From Fragilaria crotonensis (taxonomy: Eukaryota; Bacillariophyta; Fragilariophyceae; Fragilariales; Fragilariaceae), in contig JAKSYS010000415.1 of the NCBI GenBank assembly GCA_022925895.1, positions 1 through 54,550 of the forward strand: DNA of 54,550 nucleotides. The letters run 5' to 3'. Of the stretch, positions 1-10,900 are shown in pieces. The first letter of the stretch is position 1. Each line of letters starts with the position of its first letter. The notes beneath the pieces were generated by a model, which was not told where the DNA came from, did not search any database, and saw only the letters and a program-made list of their open reading frames with translations. The position numbers and the translations under genes are program-made.

Positions 1-1818
1 GTATGAGGTCGAAGAAGTCAGACGGAAAGTGTCGGCCAAACCCAGAAGGTGTTGGATCGGCGGTATATCGAGGTAGTAAGAGATTCAGAGCTCAAGTCAT
101 ACATGTTTATGTTTGACGTTCAAGGGGATTCGGATGTGAGGATGGTCTATGATGGATCAAAGAGTGGTTTCAATGATGCCACCTGGGCTCCTGGTTTACA
201 CTCCCAACGGTCGAGGCCATGACTCGAACAGTGTTACTGGGGTTGGTGTGGTGGATCGAGACTTTGGGGAAATGTTCTTGAACTTCCTCTGCACCCAATG
301 GCGCGATTGTACAGCGGTGTTGACTTGTCTCAGCTTACTCTAAATAAAGTTAAGCGAGTTGAGGAGGATCACTTTGTGGGTCAATGGACTCGGAATGCGA
401 TGGGACTCTAAATCAAGCCCGTACCTGGCAGTTCAGGCGGCCACGAGAGTCAAACGCAAGTTCTTGGGCGACCAACATGATTCCAACAACTGTTCCGTTG
501 GAGCAGTTGCATTCTTAATTTACCAGGGAGTGGGCTATGATCCCACGATGCCGTGGATACAAAAGGGGAGGGAGGATGGATCCATTGCTACCGATCTACA
601 CATTTACGTGATGATGTGAGGATAACCGGATCGTCTCAAGAATCAGTCTGGTGTGCAGGGTCAAGGGTGGCAAAACTTTGCAGCTTCTATGGTCTTCAAG
701 ATGCTCCGCGGAAATTGAGAGAGCCGAGTCAAGATCCTGGAGCATGGGCAGGTTCGGTGGTGTCTACTGCACGGAGTTGTAACAAAATTTGTAACAAAGG
801 AAAGATGGCGGAAGACACAGGGTTGCATACGCTGGTTGGCGAACAAGATTGGAACCGGAGATCAATGGAGTGGTGGAATACCTGAAGATGAATACTGAAA
901 GTGCCCCTGCAGGAACTCTACCTCACAAGCAGGCAGAGCGCATTCGGGGTTTTTTGATTTATGTATCTCGGACCTACAAAGCCATGGTACCATATTTAAA
1001 AGGTTTGCACTTGACGTTGGATTTTTGGCGGGCCAACAGAGATGAGGAGGGATGGAGGTTGGTTGAGAGACGCCGAATTGGAGGGATCTATGCCAGTGGT
1101 GGAGATGGAGAAGGCCCCACGATTTGTCTAGATGTGGGACGGAACTTTGGGTCTTTACGGATAATGCGGTGTCGGAAAGTGCGTTCAACAAGGGTTCGAG
1201 CAAGTCCAAGCTACTTCACGAATTGTGCTCCAGAGTGAGAAAGGCTGAAATGGCTTACAGCTTACAAGTTCAAGTCGTTTGGATTGCCGGAACGCGGATG
1301 ATCTCACAAGGGACCGACGGTCTCTCGCAAGGAGATTTAACCAGTGGAGTTATGGCAGGCGACGAATTCTTGTCACATATTCCATTAAATCATGAGCGTT
1401 TGATCGATCCCCAGATTTGAAAGAGTGGTTGGAAACGGCACTTCCAAAGCAATGGGTCTGGTTGAGGACAGGAGAAGATTGGTATCGGCTCCCGTTTGAT
1501 GATCCGTTGACGATATGTGTGGCGCCACCTCCATGTCTTGCCGATGTTGCCCTTGAACAACTATGTGAAGCCAAACTGATACACCCGTTCACGAGTCATG
1601 TTTTTGTCTGTCCTGTTTTGTTTACTGGTCACTGGCGGAAACAGTTTGCAAAAGCTGTGGATGTTGAATTTGGAATTCCAGTTGATCGCCCTGTGGAACG
1701 AGTCGTGTCACGAAAACCTTGTTGTCGGTCTAATGTGCCCTCTCTGCGTTGCAGTCCTTGGGCCATCAAAAGGTCAGATAGAGCAGACCTGGACAAGTTC
1801 AGACATACGATGCTTTGA
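1..1818 (+). pseudogene. Pol remnant: reverse transcriptase and RNase H region
   Basis: Translated pieces match the RT/RNase H part of the Pol at 37516-41213 almost word for word, but are spread over all three + frames. The YVDD catalytic box is lost: at about 606-614 the copy has a deletion that gives VMM in place of VDD. The RNase-H-like stretch with WVFTDNAVSES and AGTRMISQGTDGLS is readable at about 1145-1330. A 276-nt deletion at about 1128 removes the segment between RT and RNase H. The number of breaks rules out a functional product unless the sequence is poorly polished here. Confidence 0.8.
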
Positions 1819-1983
1819 ATGCTCCGCGACGGTGACTCAGCTGCACGGAGTCATATGTGCAAATTTTGGAACTCAGCGAGTAGCCGAGTTGGGCGTGCGA
1901 GGGAGCGTGGCATGGTAAATGCTATAAACAAGGGTGCGTGATGATTTTCCGGTACTCAATCAAGATGTTGAAGCGGAGGATCT

Positions 1984-3258
1984 GTGTCTGATGACAAAAC
2001 GGAAGATGATGATCCAGGGCGGTTCAAGGAAGCTAGAGACGGGGATCACCTCATTACTCCTTTCAATGTGACTCTTGTCATTTCGAGAATTGTAAGAAGC
2101 GATCTCCAATCGAAGGAAACTTGCAGGATGAAGTCGCGTTGCTGGGTATTCGATGGGCAAATCTGGACGCTCTCTGGTCGCGGGAGAGGTCAACTGTTCG
2201 AGCCAATAGATTGGGGGAAAATGTGGATCTCCGTTAGTGAGAGGCGGGCTGGACAGATTACGGGCTACCAAAGCGGGGCCATATCCAGTCGAAGATACCT
2301 TTGGAATGCAAGCTGCGGTCAATCTACTTGAGATCTAGGAGTGTTGGGATTAATTCCAGGACCATACAATATGAAACTACGCTGAAACTACGTTTGATGG
2401 CCATGGGGATACATTCATGTCGGAAGATGGAAAAGGAGGTACGGTTTCGCGTTCTCCTACAAACTCACCCTGGTTCAAGAGGTTCATGCGTGGACTGCAC
2501 AAGCGGATGGGTAATGTATGGATCCCGGATCGGGCTTTGTTGAAACAGGAATTCATGTATTGCTTGATCGTGTTGGAAGAGGATTGGGCTTGTTATTCAA
2601 ACGTGGATGACGTCGGAGGAAAATCGAGAACAGCTTTGGTAGCCACTATGATGTTGGCGTTGGTTTGCAGCGCTGCGAGGAGAAGAGATCGTGAGAGTAG
2701 ACGTCGGTCAGATGAGGAAGCATTGGGTAGAGAGCACGATGCTTCAAGCACCTCACATCCCATTAATGCTATCAGGGCGATTCAAACGCGAAGGGGGGAA
2801 AAGGTATTTTGCCAACCGTTGGCTATGGAATCGAAGTCCGGAATCAAGATTGGACAATGGTTTTGAGAGCGTTAGAGATGTTAGGAGCACAAGACGTTAT
2901 GTCAGGGCCAATGTTCCGGGTCATGGGAAAGGAAGTCGGAACTTTTAAACGCGCAACCACAGCAGACCTCAATCCAAATTTCATAGACTTGCTCGAACGT
3001 GTTCGGAAGCGTTGGTCGAACGTGTTTGGGCAAGAAGTGAATATCAGAAAGGAATTCAGTATTGGACGATCCTTACGAAGAGGTGTGACCGCGGAAGCTC
3101 AAAACGTGGGCATCCCGAAGGAAGTTATTGAAGCCAACAACCGGTGGAGAAAACATGCGAGGTCGAAAGGATTGGGACCGGGGATGACAATGATGGAACG
3201 GTATTCGGACGCAAAGGCAAGCGTTCCAACTCTTGTCAGATTTTCGAGTGAACTGTGA
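1984..3258 (+). pseudogene. Tyrosine recombinase remnant (copy 1)
   Basis: This corresponds to 41270-42568 of copy 2. The C-terminal catalytic part is open from 2809 to 3258 (149 codons). It includes the SLRRGVTAEAQ block and the terminal MMERYSDAK with the nucleophile tyrosine. The upstream part with the first catalytic arginine is frameshifted: copy 2 reads GWFAALRGEE, while here a 2-3 nt loss near 2660 breaks it. It is therefore an inactivated copy of a YR-type integrase, the enzyme that joins circular cDNA of DIRS-group elements to the chromosome. Confidence 0.75.
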
Positions 3259-3886
3259 GTGAGGAAGGGAGGATACCCAACTTTCTTGAAGCTGGCAATC
3301 GGACGTTGTTGACCGGCGAATTGCTCAAGCTAAACCGACGAGAGAAAGTTGGGAAGGGAAGAATGATTTGTGTCGAAGGGGATTTTTGCGCTAAGAACAA
3401 TATTGTTGTTCAAGGCCCTTGTTTTGCGATGATCGCCAGGACTATCGATCAAACTCTATGTAATGGAATCGGACAAGTCTGATTTGCTATCAGTCAAGTC
3501 CGACAAGGAGATGCACGTATCGCACTTTGTCGGAAAAGCAAACCCAATGGGAATGAACTTGAACATGGATTTCAAGTCGGGCTTTTCATTAATGGATATG
3601 ACATAAAGGGGCATCGAATTAATGGCAATCGGAGACCACTTCTGGAATTCGATTCCGGAATGGGAAACAATTGGTATTCAAGTCACGAATCCAAAACATG
3701 GAAAAGGGATTTGGGATGTGACACGCCACCCCCAGCTTGGGACGGAGGTTCAAATGCATAGGGACCCCCGTCGCTCGGTTTTAAGTTTTGATACAAAGAG
3801 TCTTTAAATTTATGAGGGAATTGACTTCACCCGCGGATTCTAGCAACTGTACGAAGTATACTTGAAGGTTGTAAAGTCTAAGGTAC

Positions 3887-3939
3887 CTTTATCGAACTTT
3901 TCCAAGGTAAGAATCATCCGTCACGAACGGATTTGAACG
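3887..3939 (+). repeat. 3' remnant of the outer Copia LTR
   Basis: About 52 nt, starting ttatcgaacttttccaagg and ending gatttgaacg, are shared with 22008-22058 (the 3' end of the outer Copia 5' LTR) and 43204-43255 (directly after DIRS copy 2). Its presence after DIRS copy 1 shows that this copy sits in the same LTR context as copy 2. The stretch up to 3954 (ctgagatgtacgag...) matches 43256-43270. Confidence 0.7.
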
Positions 3940-4141
3940 CTGAGATGTACGAGTAGTTCGAGTATTGGTAGTTGTAGTTTTCTACGTCCTTCCAAGGTCC
4001 ATTAGGGAAAAGGTACTAGTACGTAAGCTACAGTACCTGTCACCACGACAACAATTTCGCACATTCGCACATTCGCACAACATATACACGTTATTGGGAG
4101 ACACGATTACATAAACAAGTCTATCCAAACCTTCCGCTGCC

Positions 4142-4987
4142 ATGAAGCTCGCTGTTCTCTTCACCTTCCTTGGCGTTACTGTTCAAGGTCTAGACGACAT
4201 CACTGTTGAAGATGATGTTTCTATCATTGAGGACACCCTTATGTTGGAGGCCACCACCAGCAGAGCGACGGTAGGTGTCCTCACTGTCGAAGTCAAGAGA
4301 TCCGATTCCGCTCGCACAACGGAGAAATCCGGCATTGCGATAGACCGATACCTCAAAAAGCGCAGGATGACCAAGGCACGGACCAAGGCACGGACCAAGG
4401 CACCGACCAAGGCACGGACCAAGGCACCGACCAAGGCACCGACCAAGGCACCAACCGCCGTACCGACCTCCGCACCGACCTCCGCACCAACCTCCGAACC
4501 ATCCGCCGCACCAACCTCCGCACCGACCTCCGCACCAACCTCCGCACCGACCTCCGCACCAACCTCCGCACCGACCTCCGCAGAGAATTTCGCACCGACT
4601 TCCGCACCGACTTCAGCACCAACCGCCACACCAACCTCCGCACCAACCTCCGCACCAACCTCCGCACCAACCTCCGCACCAACCTCCGCACCGACCTCCG
4701 CAGAGAATTTCGCACCGACTTCCGCACCGACTTCCGCACCGACTTCAGCACCAACCTCAGCACCAACCTCCGCACCAACCTCCGCTCCAACCTCCGCACC
4801 GACCAAGGCACCAACCGCCGGACCGACTTCCGCACCGACTTCCGCACCGACTTCCGCACCAACCGCCACACCGACCGCCACACCGACCGCCACACCGACC
4901 TCCGCACCAACCGCCACACCGACCTCAGCACCGACCTCAGCACCGACCTCGGCTCCGACCTCAGCACCTACAGCAGCTCCTGCCTAA
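4142..4987 (+). CDS. Secreted Pro-Thr-repeat protein, Hint domain lost (U1)
   Basis: The 281-residue ORF starts at an ATG in the context gctgccATGaag. An N-terminal signal peptide ([16 protein letters not shown]) is followed by an acidic segment of about 50 residues, a basic patch ([11 protein letters not shown]), and then about 180 residues of TKAP and TSAP repeats ending APTAAPA. The array stays in one frame. The N-terminus matches the Hint-domain gene at 49232, but the Hint and membrane parts are absent; the stop is created at the deletion junction. If translated it would be a secreted, probably O-glycosylated, disordered protein. Its upstream TATA-like motif differs from that of U2, U3 and U5 (ttacataaac), so expression is uncertain. 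Confidence 0.6.
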   Translation: MKLAVLFTFLGVTVQGLDDITVEDDVSIIEDTLMLEATTSRATVGVLTVEVKRSDSARTTEKSGIAIDRYLKKRRMTKARTKARTKAPTKARTKAPTKAPTKAPTAVPTSAPTSAPTSEPSAAPTSAPTSAPTSAPTSAPTSAPTSAENFAPTSAPTSAPTATPTSAPTSAPTSAPTSAPTSAPTSAENFAPTSAPTSAPTSAPTSAPTSAPTSAPTSAPTKAPTAGPTSAPTSAPTSAPTATPTATPTATPTSAPTATPTSAPTSAPTSAPTSAPTAAPA

Positions 4988-5111
4988 GGCAGTGTGAAGG
5001 CCAAAGCTGCTATTTCAAAGTACAGCACTGCTGAAAGTATTGGACTCTACCTCACCCTTGACAATTAAGTTATTTTTAATGTATTATCAACATCTTCCGA
5101 GACACGCCGTG

Positions 5112-5330
5112 TCAATATGAATTCCGAATAGAAGACACAAACTTTGAGTTGATTGGGGTTTGGCATTGAACCGTGACGCCACCATTACCATTGTCATTTC
5201 CTGCTTCAATCTCATGTTCTCGTTCCTTTTGTTGCGGCGACAGTGCGAGGATACATTCCATGACCTGTTGCACGACGGCAAAGTGATTCCGCTGAAGCGT
5301 CGAATGCAAGGTACGGATACAATCAGGCAT
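5112..5330 (-). pseudogene. 2OG dioxygenase fragment A (U1)
   Basis: The reverse strand encodes a stretch resembling residues ~135-180 of the dioxygenase at 52079-53530. ALSPQQKEREHE...GGVTVQ aligns with ALSPQQHQERREQ...GGVTVQ, and KVCVFYSEF (readable in U2 and U3) matches KVCVFYSDL. The frame is broken near 5160. It has no catalytic residues. The same fragment lies at the same place in U2, U3 and U4. Confidence 0.65.
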
Positions 5331-5477
5331 TGATAGGAGAAGAAGTCGAGAACAGTACGATGCTTACGCTGGTGCTGATCCAGATCGTGTCGAGTGCATG
5401 AGGTCTGGGAGTTTTATACCTGACAACACAATCTCGATGACTCGGGAGTGGTGGAGGAACAACATACAATACTTAAT

Positions 5478-6001
5478 TCAGTACTCTTGAACCATGATCG
5501 TGTTACCGAAGTAAATCAAGTCGCTGCGAGTCCAGCGGTTGCAGGTTCTTCGTCCGATCGACGGACTACTAGGCTCGCCTCCGCGGACAATTTTGATGTC
5601 CAAAGGAGCTGTTCCACATCTGCATATACGACCTTCTTGAAATGAGTCAGGAATCTCCTTCTTCTTGCCGCCATGATTTTTGCCTTTGTTGTCTAGCATG
5701 GAGCCCAGTCCTTTCGACAGTATTTTGTCGCCAAGTTTGAATCTTATCGTCATGTCCATGCTTGTGAAAAGGTTGTTGTCTCCATATTAATACCAATTCC
5801 GAATAAAAGACACACACTTTGTGGTGATTGAGGTTTAGCACTTGCACCGTGACATTACAAGTACTGGTGTCATCTCCTGCGATATTGCATGACTGTCGCT
5901 GTTCCTGCGGCAACAGGGCGGATGCCGTAATAGACGTCGGTCCACATGCTTTCCCGTCATTTTTGTTGGTACAGTAACCAAGATATTGCGAATGAGCTCA
6001 T
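5478..6001 (-). pseudogene. 2OG dioxygenase fragment B (U1)
   Basis: The reverse-strand translation carries ALLPQEQRQSCN, NVTVQVLNLNHHKVCVFYSE and LVLIWRQQPFHKHGHDDKIQ, which align with residues ~130-200 of the intact dioxygenase. The sequence then degenerates and the HxD iron-binding region is not recognisable. It is a second, independent fragment next to fragment A, so the ancestral unit carried two partial dioxygenase copies. The best open version of this fragment is in U3 (18404-18757). Confidence 0.65.
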
Positions 6002-6484
6002 TTCTTCATGTACAGTTCGTCATGGTGATGTCAATACAGATAGAACGTAGAGAAAAAAGTTCTTATTCCGAGCCTGAAGCAGGAGCGCATCGAGGGAAAC
6101 ACGGCTCCGGTGGGAGAGATCGCCCAATGGGAAGCGTGCTGCAAACAGGTAGATTGAAACTTGATGAAGGCCTTCTCCCTGTGGCTTCGAATCTGGTCCC
6201 TGACATGGCGGCGGCGGCGGCGTGCGATTGAGAATTGTGATTGAAGATGAATTTTGAAGGACGGAAAGCGACGCCTCAAAGAAGTATATGCTGACTTACC
6301 TCAGGTCAAGGCGTGCGTTAGCCACGTCATTTTGAGCGCCAGTCTTCTGCTTTTACAAGGTGGCTGTTCATTCGTGCCAGTCTGTATTGTGCATTCATCG
6401 TCGTGTTGTTTTGCGGAATAATCGCGAACTCTTATTCAATGTTGCTGTGCGATTGGCTTCAAGTGCAACGTAGTTGAATCACGC
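6002..6484. other. Unit spacer with GGC microsatellite
   Basis: This conserved spacer is repeated in U2, U3 and U4. It contains a short (GGC)n run at about 6204-6221 and no convincing gene. Both strands have only short ORFs that differ in frame between units. Confidence 0.4.
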
Positions 6485-6760
6485 ATGCGCATGGTTACAT
6501 CTGAAACTGAAGACCATGCACTTTCTGCAATTGACGATAAGTACAAGGATGGCAGCATTATTTGCTGCGATGCTGCATGCCCTTTGGAGGCACTCCCTCT
6601 AAATGTCCTCATGACGGGACATATGCACGTTGCTGTAAGTGGTATTCATGATACTGAGCAACGAAACGTTTTAATGACATACTTGACGTTAATTGGTACG
6701 CATTTACACATGATCCATGACGCATCTGACGAATCTTCGAACGAAAACATCCGACTCTAG
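6485..6760 (+). CDS. Small conserved hypothetical ORF
   Basis: The 91-codon ORF starts at ATG 6485 and encodes a segment with CCDAACPLEALPL, MTGHMHVAVSGIHDTEQ and LIGTHLHMIHDASDESS. The same peptide is encoded at 15528-15709, 45869-46153 and 48053-48337, and is partly broken near 19310. In those copies a shorter sequence (gataagtaagg, versus gataagtacaagg here) leads in from another frame without an ATG start. The family is not recognised. Residue composition looks protein-like, but preservation could simply reflect recent duplication of the unit. It could be the last exon of a dead gene. Confidence 0.3.
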   Translation: MRMVTSETEDHALSAIDDKYKDGSIICCDAACPLEALPLNVLMTGHMHVAVSGIHDTEQRNVLMTYLTLIGTHLHMIHDASDESSNENIRL

Positions 6761-6795
6761 TCTGTGGAGTGCTTTGGCATACTCACATTCATGCC

Positions 6796-6800
6796 TAACG
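6796..6800 (+). repeat. 5' target-site duplication (taacg)
   Basis: taacg lies directly before the LTR start tgacag and is repeated at 12731-12735 after the second LTR. Joining the flanks restores gcctaacgtgctacag, as seen uninterrupted in U2 (about 15787) and U4 (about 46190). Confidence 0.85.
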
Positions 6801-7683
6801 TGACAGACTTCCAGTATCGCCCTACATATTTTTACATCTATCCCGATCGCTAACTGTCGCCTGTGTGCACAGTAAAACATTGCATCCGGTGCGACACTGC
6901 ACGACTGGAATCAAATCTCTCGTCGTTTGAATTTCATGTTCATCTCATCCCATGAGATTGAACACTCATTTTCAAACGAGACTCAACGCCTCGTGTACCG
7001 ACGACCACACCGCGGCACGAAACGACGTCTCCGAGAAACGAGGAGTGTTCCTCATTGTTCCAAAGGAACACTCCCCATCTATCAGACCTCTCACCTCGTG
7101 TCACTCCTCACTCTTCTCACAATTGTCGAAATAATTCATTTTTAGTGCCACTTACCTTTTCGTGAATACTGCACATATTTGCACATGATGAATGAATTTG
7201 ACCATGACGAATTTTTACCGCCGGTCGTCAAATTGTCAACCTCACCATACTGTACATATATCAGTAGTCAGTACGATGGTACTCACTATTACGACAGCAC
7301 ACAGCACGGCAAGCAGTACAACAGTACTTCTTGCACATCACTTCCTCTGCCCGGCCATAGTCCGTGCACGTCTGAGTCTATCGTTACCGTACATAATGAT
7401 AAACTATTAGACAGTGCCCACTATGACCAAAGCGATATTATTACTAGTCAGTCCCTCGCACATTTATGTAGCGATAGACCGACAGATAGTATACGTATCG
7501 TTGTCTGTAGCGGTAGACAGCATTGTATTGCTGTACCGTTTATAGACACACTAAGCAGTAGTCAGTGTCGTACTAGACACTTACCTACTGGGGGCGTACC
7601 CCGTAACGGTTACGTCCTGGTTCTTAACCTGAACCCTATGCCGACATGCGCGTCGACAGGTTCCGTTAACCCGAACCCTATCA
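6801..7683 (+). repeat. 5' LTR of the gag-only element
   Basis: It is 883 bp, starting tgacagacttccag and ending ccctatca. A 10-bp hairpin stem (ggagtgttcc at 7042-7051 with ggaacactcc at 7065-7074) lies inside. The sequence just inside the LTR starts tggttgctcgccagg and should hold the primer-binding site; I could not match it to a particular tRNA. Confidence 0.9.
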
Positions 7684-7751
7684 TGGTTGCTCGCCAGGTT
7701 GCTATCCTGGCTGCTCGCCTGGTTACTCGCCAGGAAACCCCGAGCCTACCC

Positions 7752-7785
7752 AATTTAAATTTGGTGCCTAGCACCAATTTAAATT
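7752..7785 (+). other. Imperfect hairpin downstream of the 5' LTR
   Basis: aatttaaatttggtgc pairs with gcaccaatttaaatt across a 3-nt loop, with one bulged base. It lies between the 5' LTR and the Gag start, where packaging or dimerisation signals are found in LTR elements. Function is inferred from position only. Confidence 0.45.
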
Positions 7786-7946
7786 GTTCTAACCATTGTT
7801 CTTTTCCCTTCCAGCTCAACTTTCATACCAGCAGTACATGTTCCTACTGCCTGAGAATTGAAATTCTCATTCCTTGTGCTCACTTTTTTTTGCAAAACTT
7901 GTCTAACCCAACTCACCCTTCATCCTTCAACTTTGCAACTCTCACC

Positions 7947-10900
7947 ATGGTCAACCCAGCACTAACCCCTTTGCCTCCAACTGAGGCCAACTGCCCACCC
8001 ACCCATTGTGTCAAACCAACAAAGCACATGGCAATCTATGTCGCCGCCAACGGCAACATTGCAGCTCCATTTGATGCACTCAAAAATGCTGCCCTACCTT
8101 TCAAGAAGCATCCTTCCTACTACGCTGCAACTAACACTTCTTCTTCCACTTCTATTGCTGAATCTAACACCTACAGGCCCAAGAAGAGCCCCAAGCAAGC
8201 TCCAGGCCATTTTCAGCGCACCGCAACGGCCCTGACTCCAGAGCAAGAGTCCGCCGTCATCTCGCGTTTCCTTGAAACCATCGATCAAGAACGCCTCCAA
8301 GGTCAAGACACCAACAACAGAGTTAACTACGCCTGCGAACTCTCCTACGAAGCAGGATCTACCGATATGGGTCGCTCCCATTCTCTTTCCATCGAAAACG
8401 GCGCCATCAACGACATCGCAGCCGCCGAACTCCAAGACATTCAAGACAATTATGCGCGCAATACCTCCGCTTCCACCATCATCCCGCGCCAAGAAGACCT
8501 CCAACTCGCCTCCTACGACAGGCCTATCAAGAACCAACGTGTCAGATTCAATTTTAACGTCGAAACCATCAAGATCAAGAACAACAATGAAGTCGCGAAA
8601 TGCGACTCTTTCAAGATTCCGGCGACGAACGCCGAAGACCTCCACTACAACAAGAGGGGTATCATCCAAACCGCCTTGAAAAGGGCTCTCCAATGCATGT
8701 CCTCAATCAAAATTCCGACGAATACCCGAGGAGAAATTGTCCGAACAGTGGACTGCATCAAAGAATTAGCGCAGAACGTACGTTTTAATACGCCGTGCAA
8801 GCGCGAAGCTCGCAAGAGCGATTCTGACGACGACATCACTTCAAGCGAAGCCAGAGCTTCCCACAACATGTCTACTCACCTCCAGGCACCAAGAATTGGC
8901 GGAGAACAAGCAAAAACAATAATGGCAATAATGGACAAGTTCCAAGTCCAAAATTGCAAATTCTCCTCTGAGTGCCTTTCCAAGTCTCCAGAACTGCTGA
9001 ATCCACCTACATGTGCTACAATGATGCAGCTTCCTATGAGATTGGAAGAACTTCACAGAATTTCTTTCCCAACTTTACCTGAGAAGGTCATTCCATTTGT
9101 AAGGCACCATAACAAAGCAGTCATACAGCATGACAGCATCCTTATCTTGCCTGTGACCCCTCCGGTTACAACTTCCCATCTAACTGTCAGCACTTCAATT
9201 GCTACTCAGAATGATGAGAACACCCCCGTCCACAGTGACGCCATCAATGGCCCTGTTCCGCACGACGGAATTGGTCCGATGTCTGCACGCGATCCCGCAT
9301 TCGAAAATGCCGTTAACCTTAACTTCAACGACGACATTTCCGATAACGGCCTTGACATAGGTAACATGTCATGCGGCATCCGATGGAAACAAATGATGAC
9401 AGAGATATTCATCAAAACTCCCCCGGACGAGAAATCGAAATTCCCTACGTCGAATTCCCCTCCCACGTCACCCTACACAGACAAGACTCCCGCGGACACC
9501 ACCTACGAATCTGCGGACATGCTGACGACTACGATTCCAGCACAGCCACAGACTATGTCCGCCTTCCACCATCCGGACACCAAGATCTACCGTGACTCGG
9601 ACATCAAGCACAAGAAAACTACCCAATTCTCAGTCACACTTCCACAATTTTTGAACAGAAAGCCTGTAGCTTTTGAAAGCTGCAATCCCTTCAGTTTTCT
9701 GTCAATTTCTGAGAACTCTCACAAGTTGCATCCCACCACCGACAGCGCCTCCGATTGCCTACTATCTACGACTGCAGGCATCACCAACTTGATCAAGACA
9801 ATGTCACAAAATCCCCCAGAATACCCATACACAAACAAGACACCAGAGACACTCCTTCATGTCATTCCTGGTGAGTCTAGTTCTGTGTGTTCAAACCATG
9901 AAAACAAAGAAAAATCTATTACTTGCAACTCACTTACTCCTCCTGGCCACAGACACAATGATGTGAATGCAGCAACAGAGGATTATTGCAATGTGATAAG
10001 ATATGAATTGGAGAAACAACAAAGCCTTTGCAAACACAATGCCCTTGCTGTTCAAACTCCCAGATCATTAATTTTACCCGAGAAAAATCCGAAAACACAG
10101 ACATCAACAACAACCGCTCCGTCAACCAAAAATGCACCTCCAGAAGTGAATGCTCACCACCAAGAAATGCACCAACCATTTTTCGATGACAATGAGCATG
10201 ACAACAATGATGACAAACTGCCTCAAATTCCCTTAACCTCCCCAGATGGTGCCCTGACATCATCAACCAGAACTGACTTCACATATCCACCAATTGAAGA
10301 CCTCACAAGGACGCTCCTGAAATATGCCAAGATTGCAAACCTTCAGGAACTTAGCTTCCCAACTGACCTTCTCTCACAAAGAAGACAATTCAATGCCTTC
10401 ATGGATAACCTCCGAATCATATGCAGCATATCACCATGGACACGCCAAGTCTTTGACCTTTGGCCGAGACAAATCAATTACTCTCATCCATGTGTTGGTA
10501 TTGCAATCTTCAATCTGATTTTCACCAACATCTGTGAGCCATGCCAGACACATATTATTGACTGTTCCCCAGATGCCAGAACAGCCATTCTGACTCTAAG
10601 ACGTCACTGTGCACCGCTCACCCAAGATCACATTGAACGCATGCGCGAATCCTTCTACTCCATCAAGCAAGGACATCAAGAAGTTGCAACATCCTACTTG
10701 AATCGCATTCGGACATTATCGCGTGACTGTTATCACGCCGGAATCACAAACACCGATGCTGATATAATCAAACGAGCCATTCATGGCGGCAGCAATCACC
10801 ACTTTTACGCTGCTTCCTACCAACGCTTTGATGCCGACATCCGTCGAGCAGAATTACATGACAAAGAACTACCAACTTTTGCGGAACTTGAGAGCCACTT

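Larger units (their letters stand above)
1..3886 (+). mobile_element. DIRS-like YR retroelement, decayed 3' half (copy 1)
   Basis: This is the second copy of the element at 34930-43203. The window starts inside its Pol region, at the equivalent of about 38992. Reverse transcriptase, RNase H and tyrosine recombinase sequence can be followed in order, but the frame changes repeatedly through small indels. Most are 1-3 nt deletions relative to the other copy. A 276-nt block present at 40136-40411 is missing at about 1128. The 3' end runs into the same flanking sequence as copy 2, so this is part of a segmental duplication. No ORF here is long enough to encode a working enzyme. Confidence 0.85.

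Noticed and set aside
4183-4967. Long - strand ORFs made of [10 protein letters not shown] or [10 protein letters not shown] (also at 13296-13937, 17056-17712, 43502-44358 and 49280-50714)
   Set aside because: They are shadows of the PT array. The acc-tcc-gca-cca repeat is open in all six frames, so length is no evidence here. They lack start context and conserved domains.
4183-4987. CRISPR-like array in the PT repeats
   Set aside because: The short units have no unique spacers and encode protein repeats. The context is eukaryotic.
7179-7946. N-terminal extension of the gag-only element's ORF from 7179
   Set aside because: Most of this stretch lies in the LTR, and the same frame in the 3' LTR is not used. 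ATG 7947 is outside the LTR with a better context.
8094-8693. - strand 199-codon ORF within gag
   Set aside because: It is antisense to Gag and has no recognisable domain or start context.
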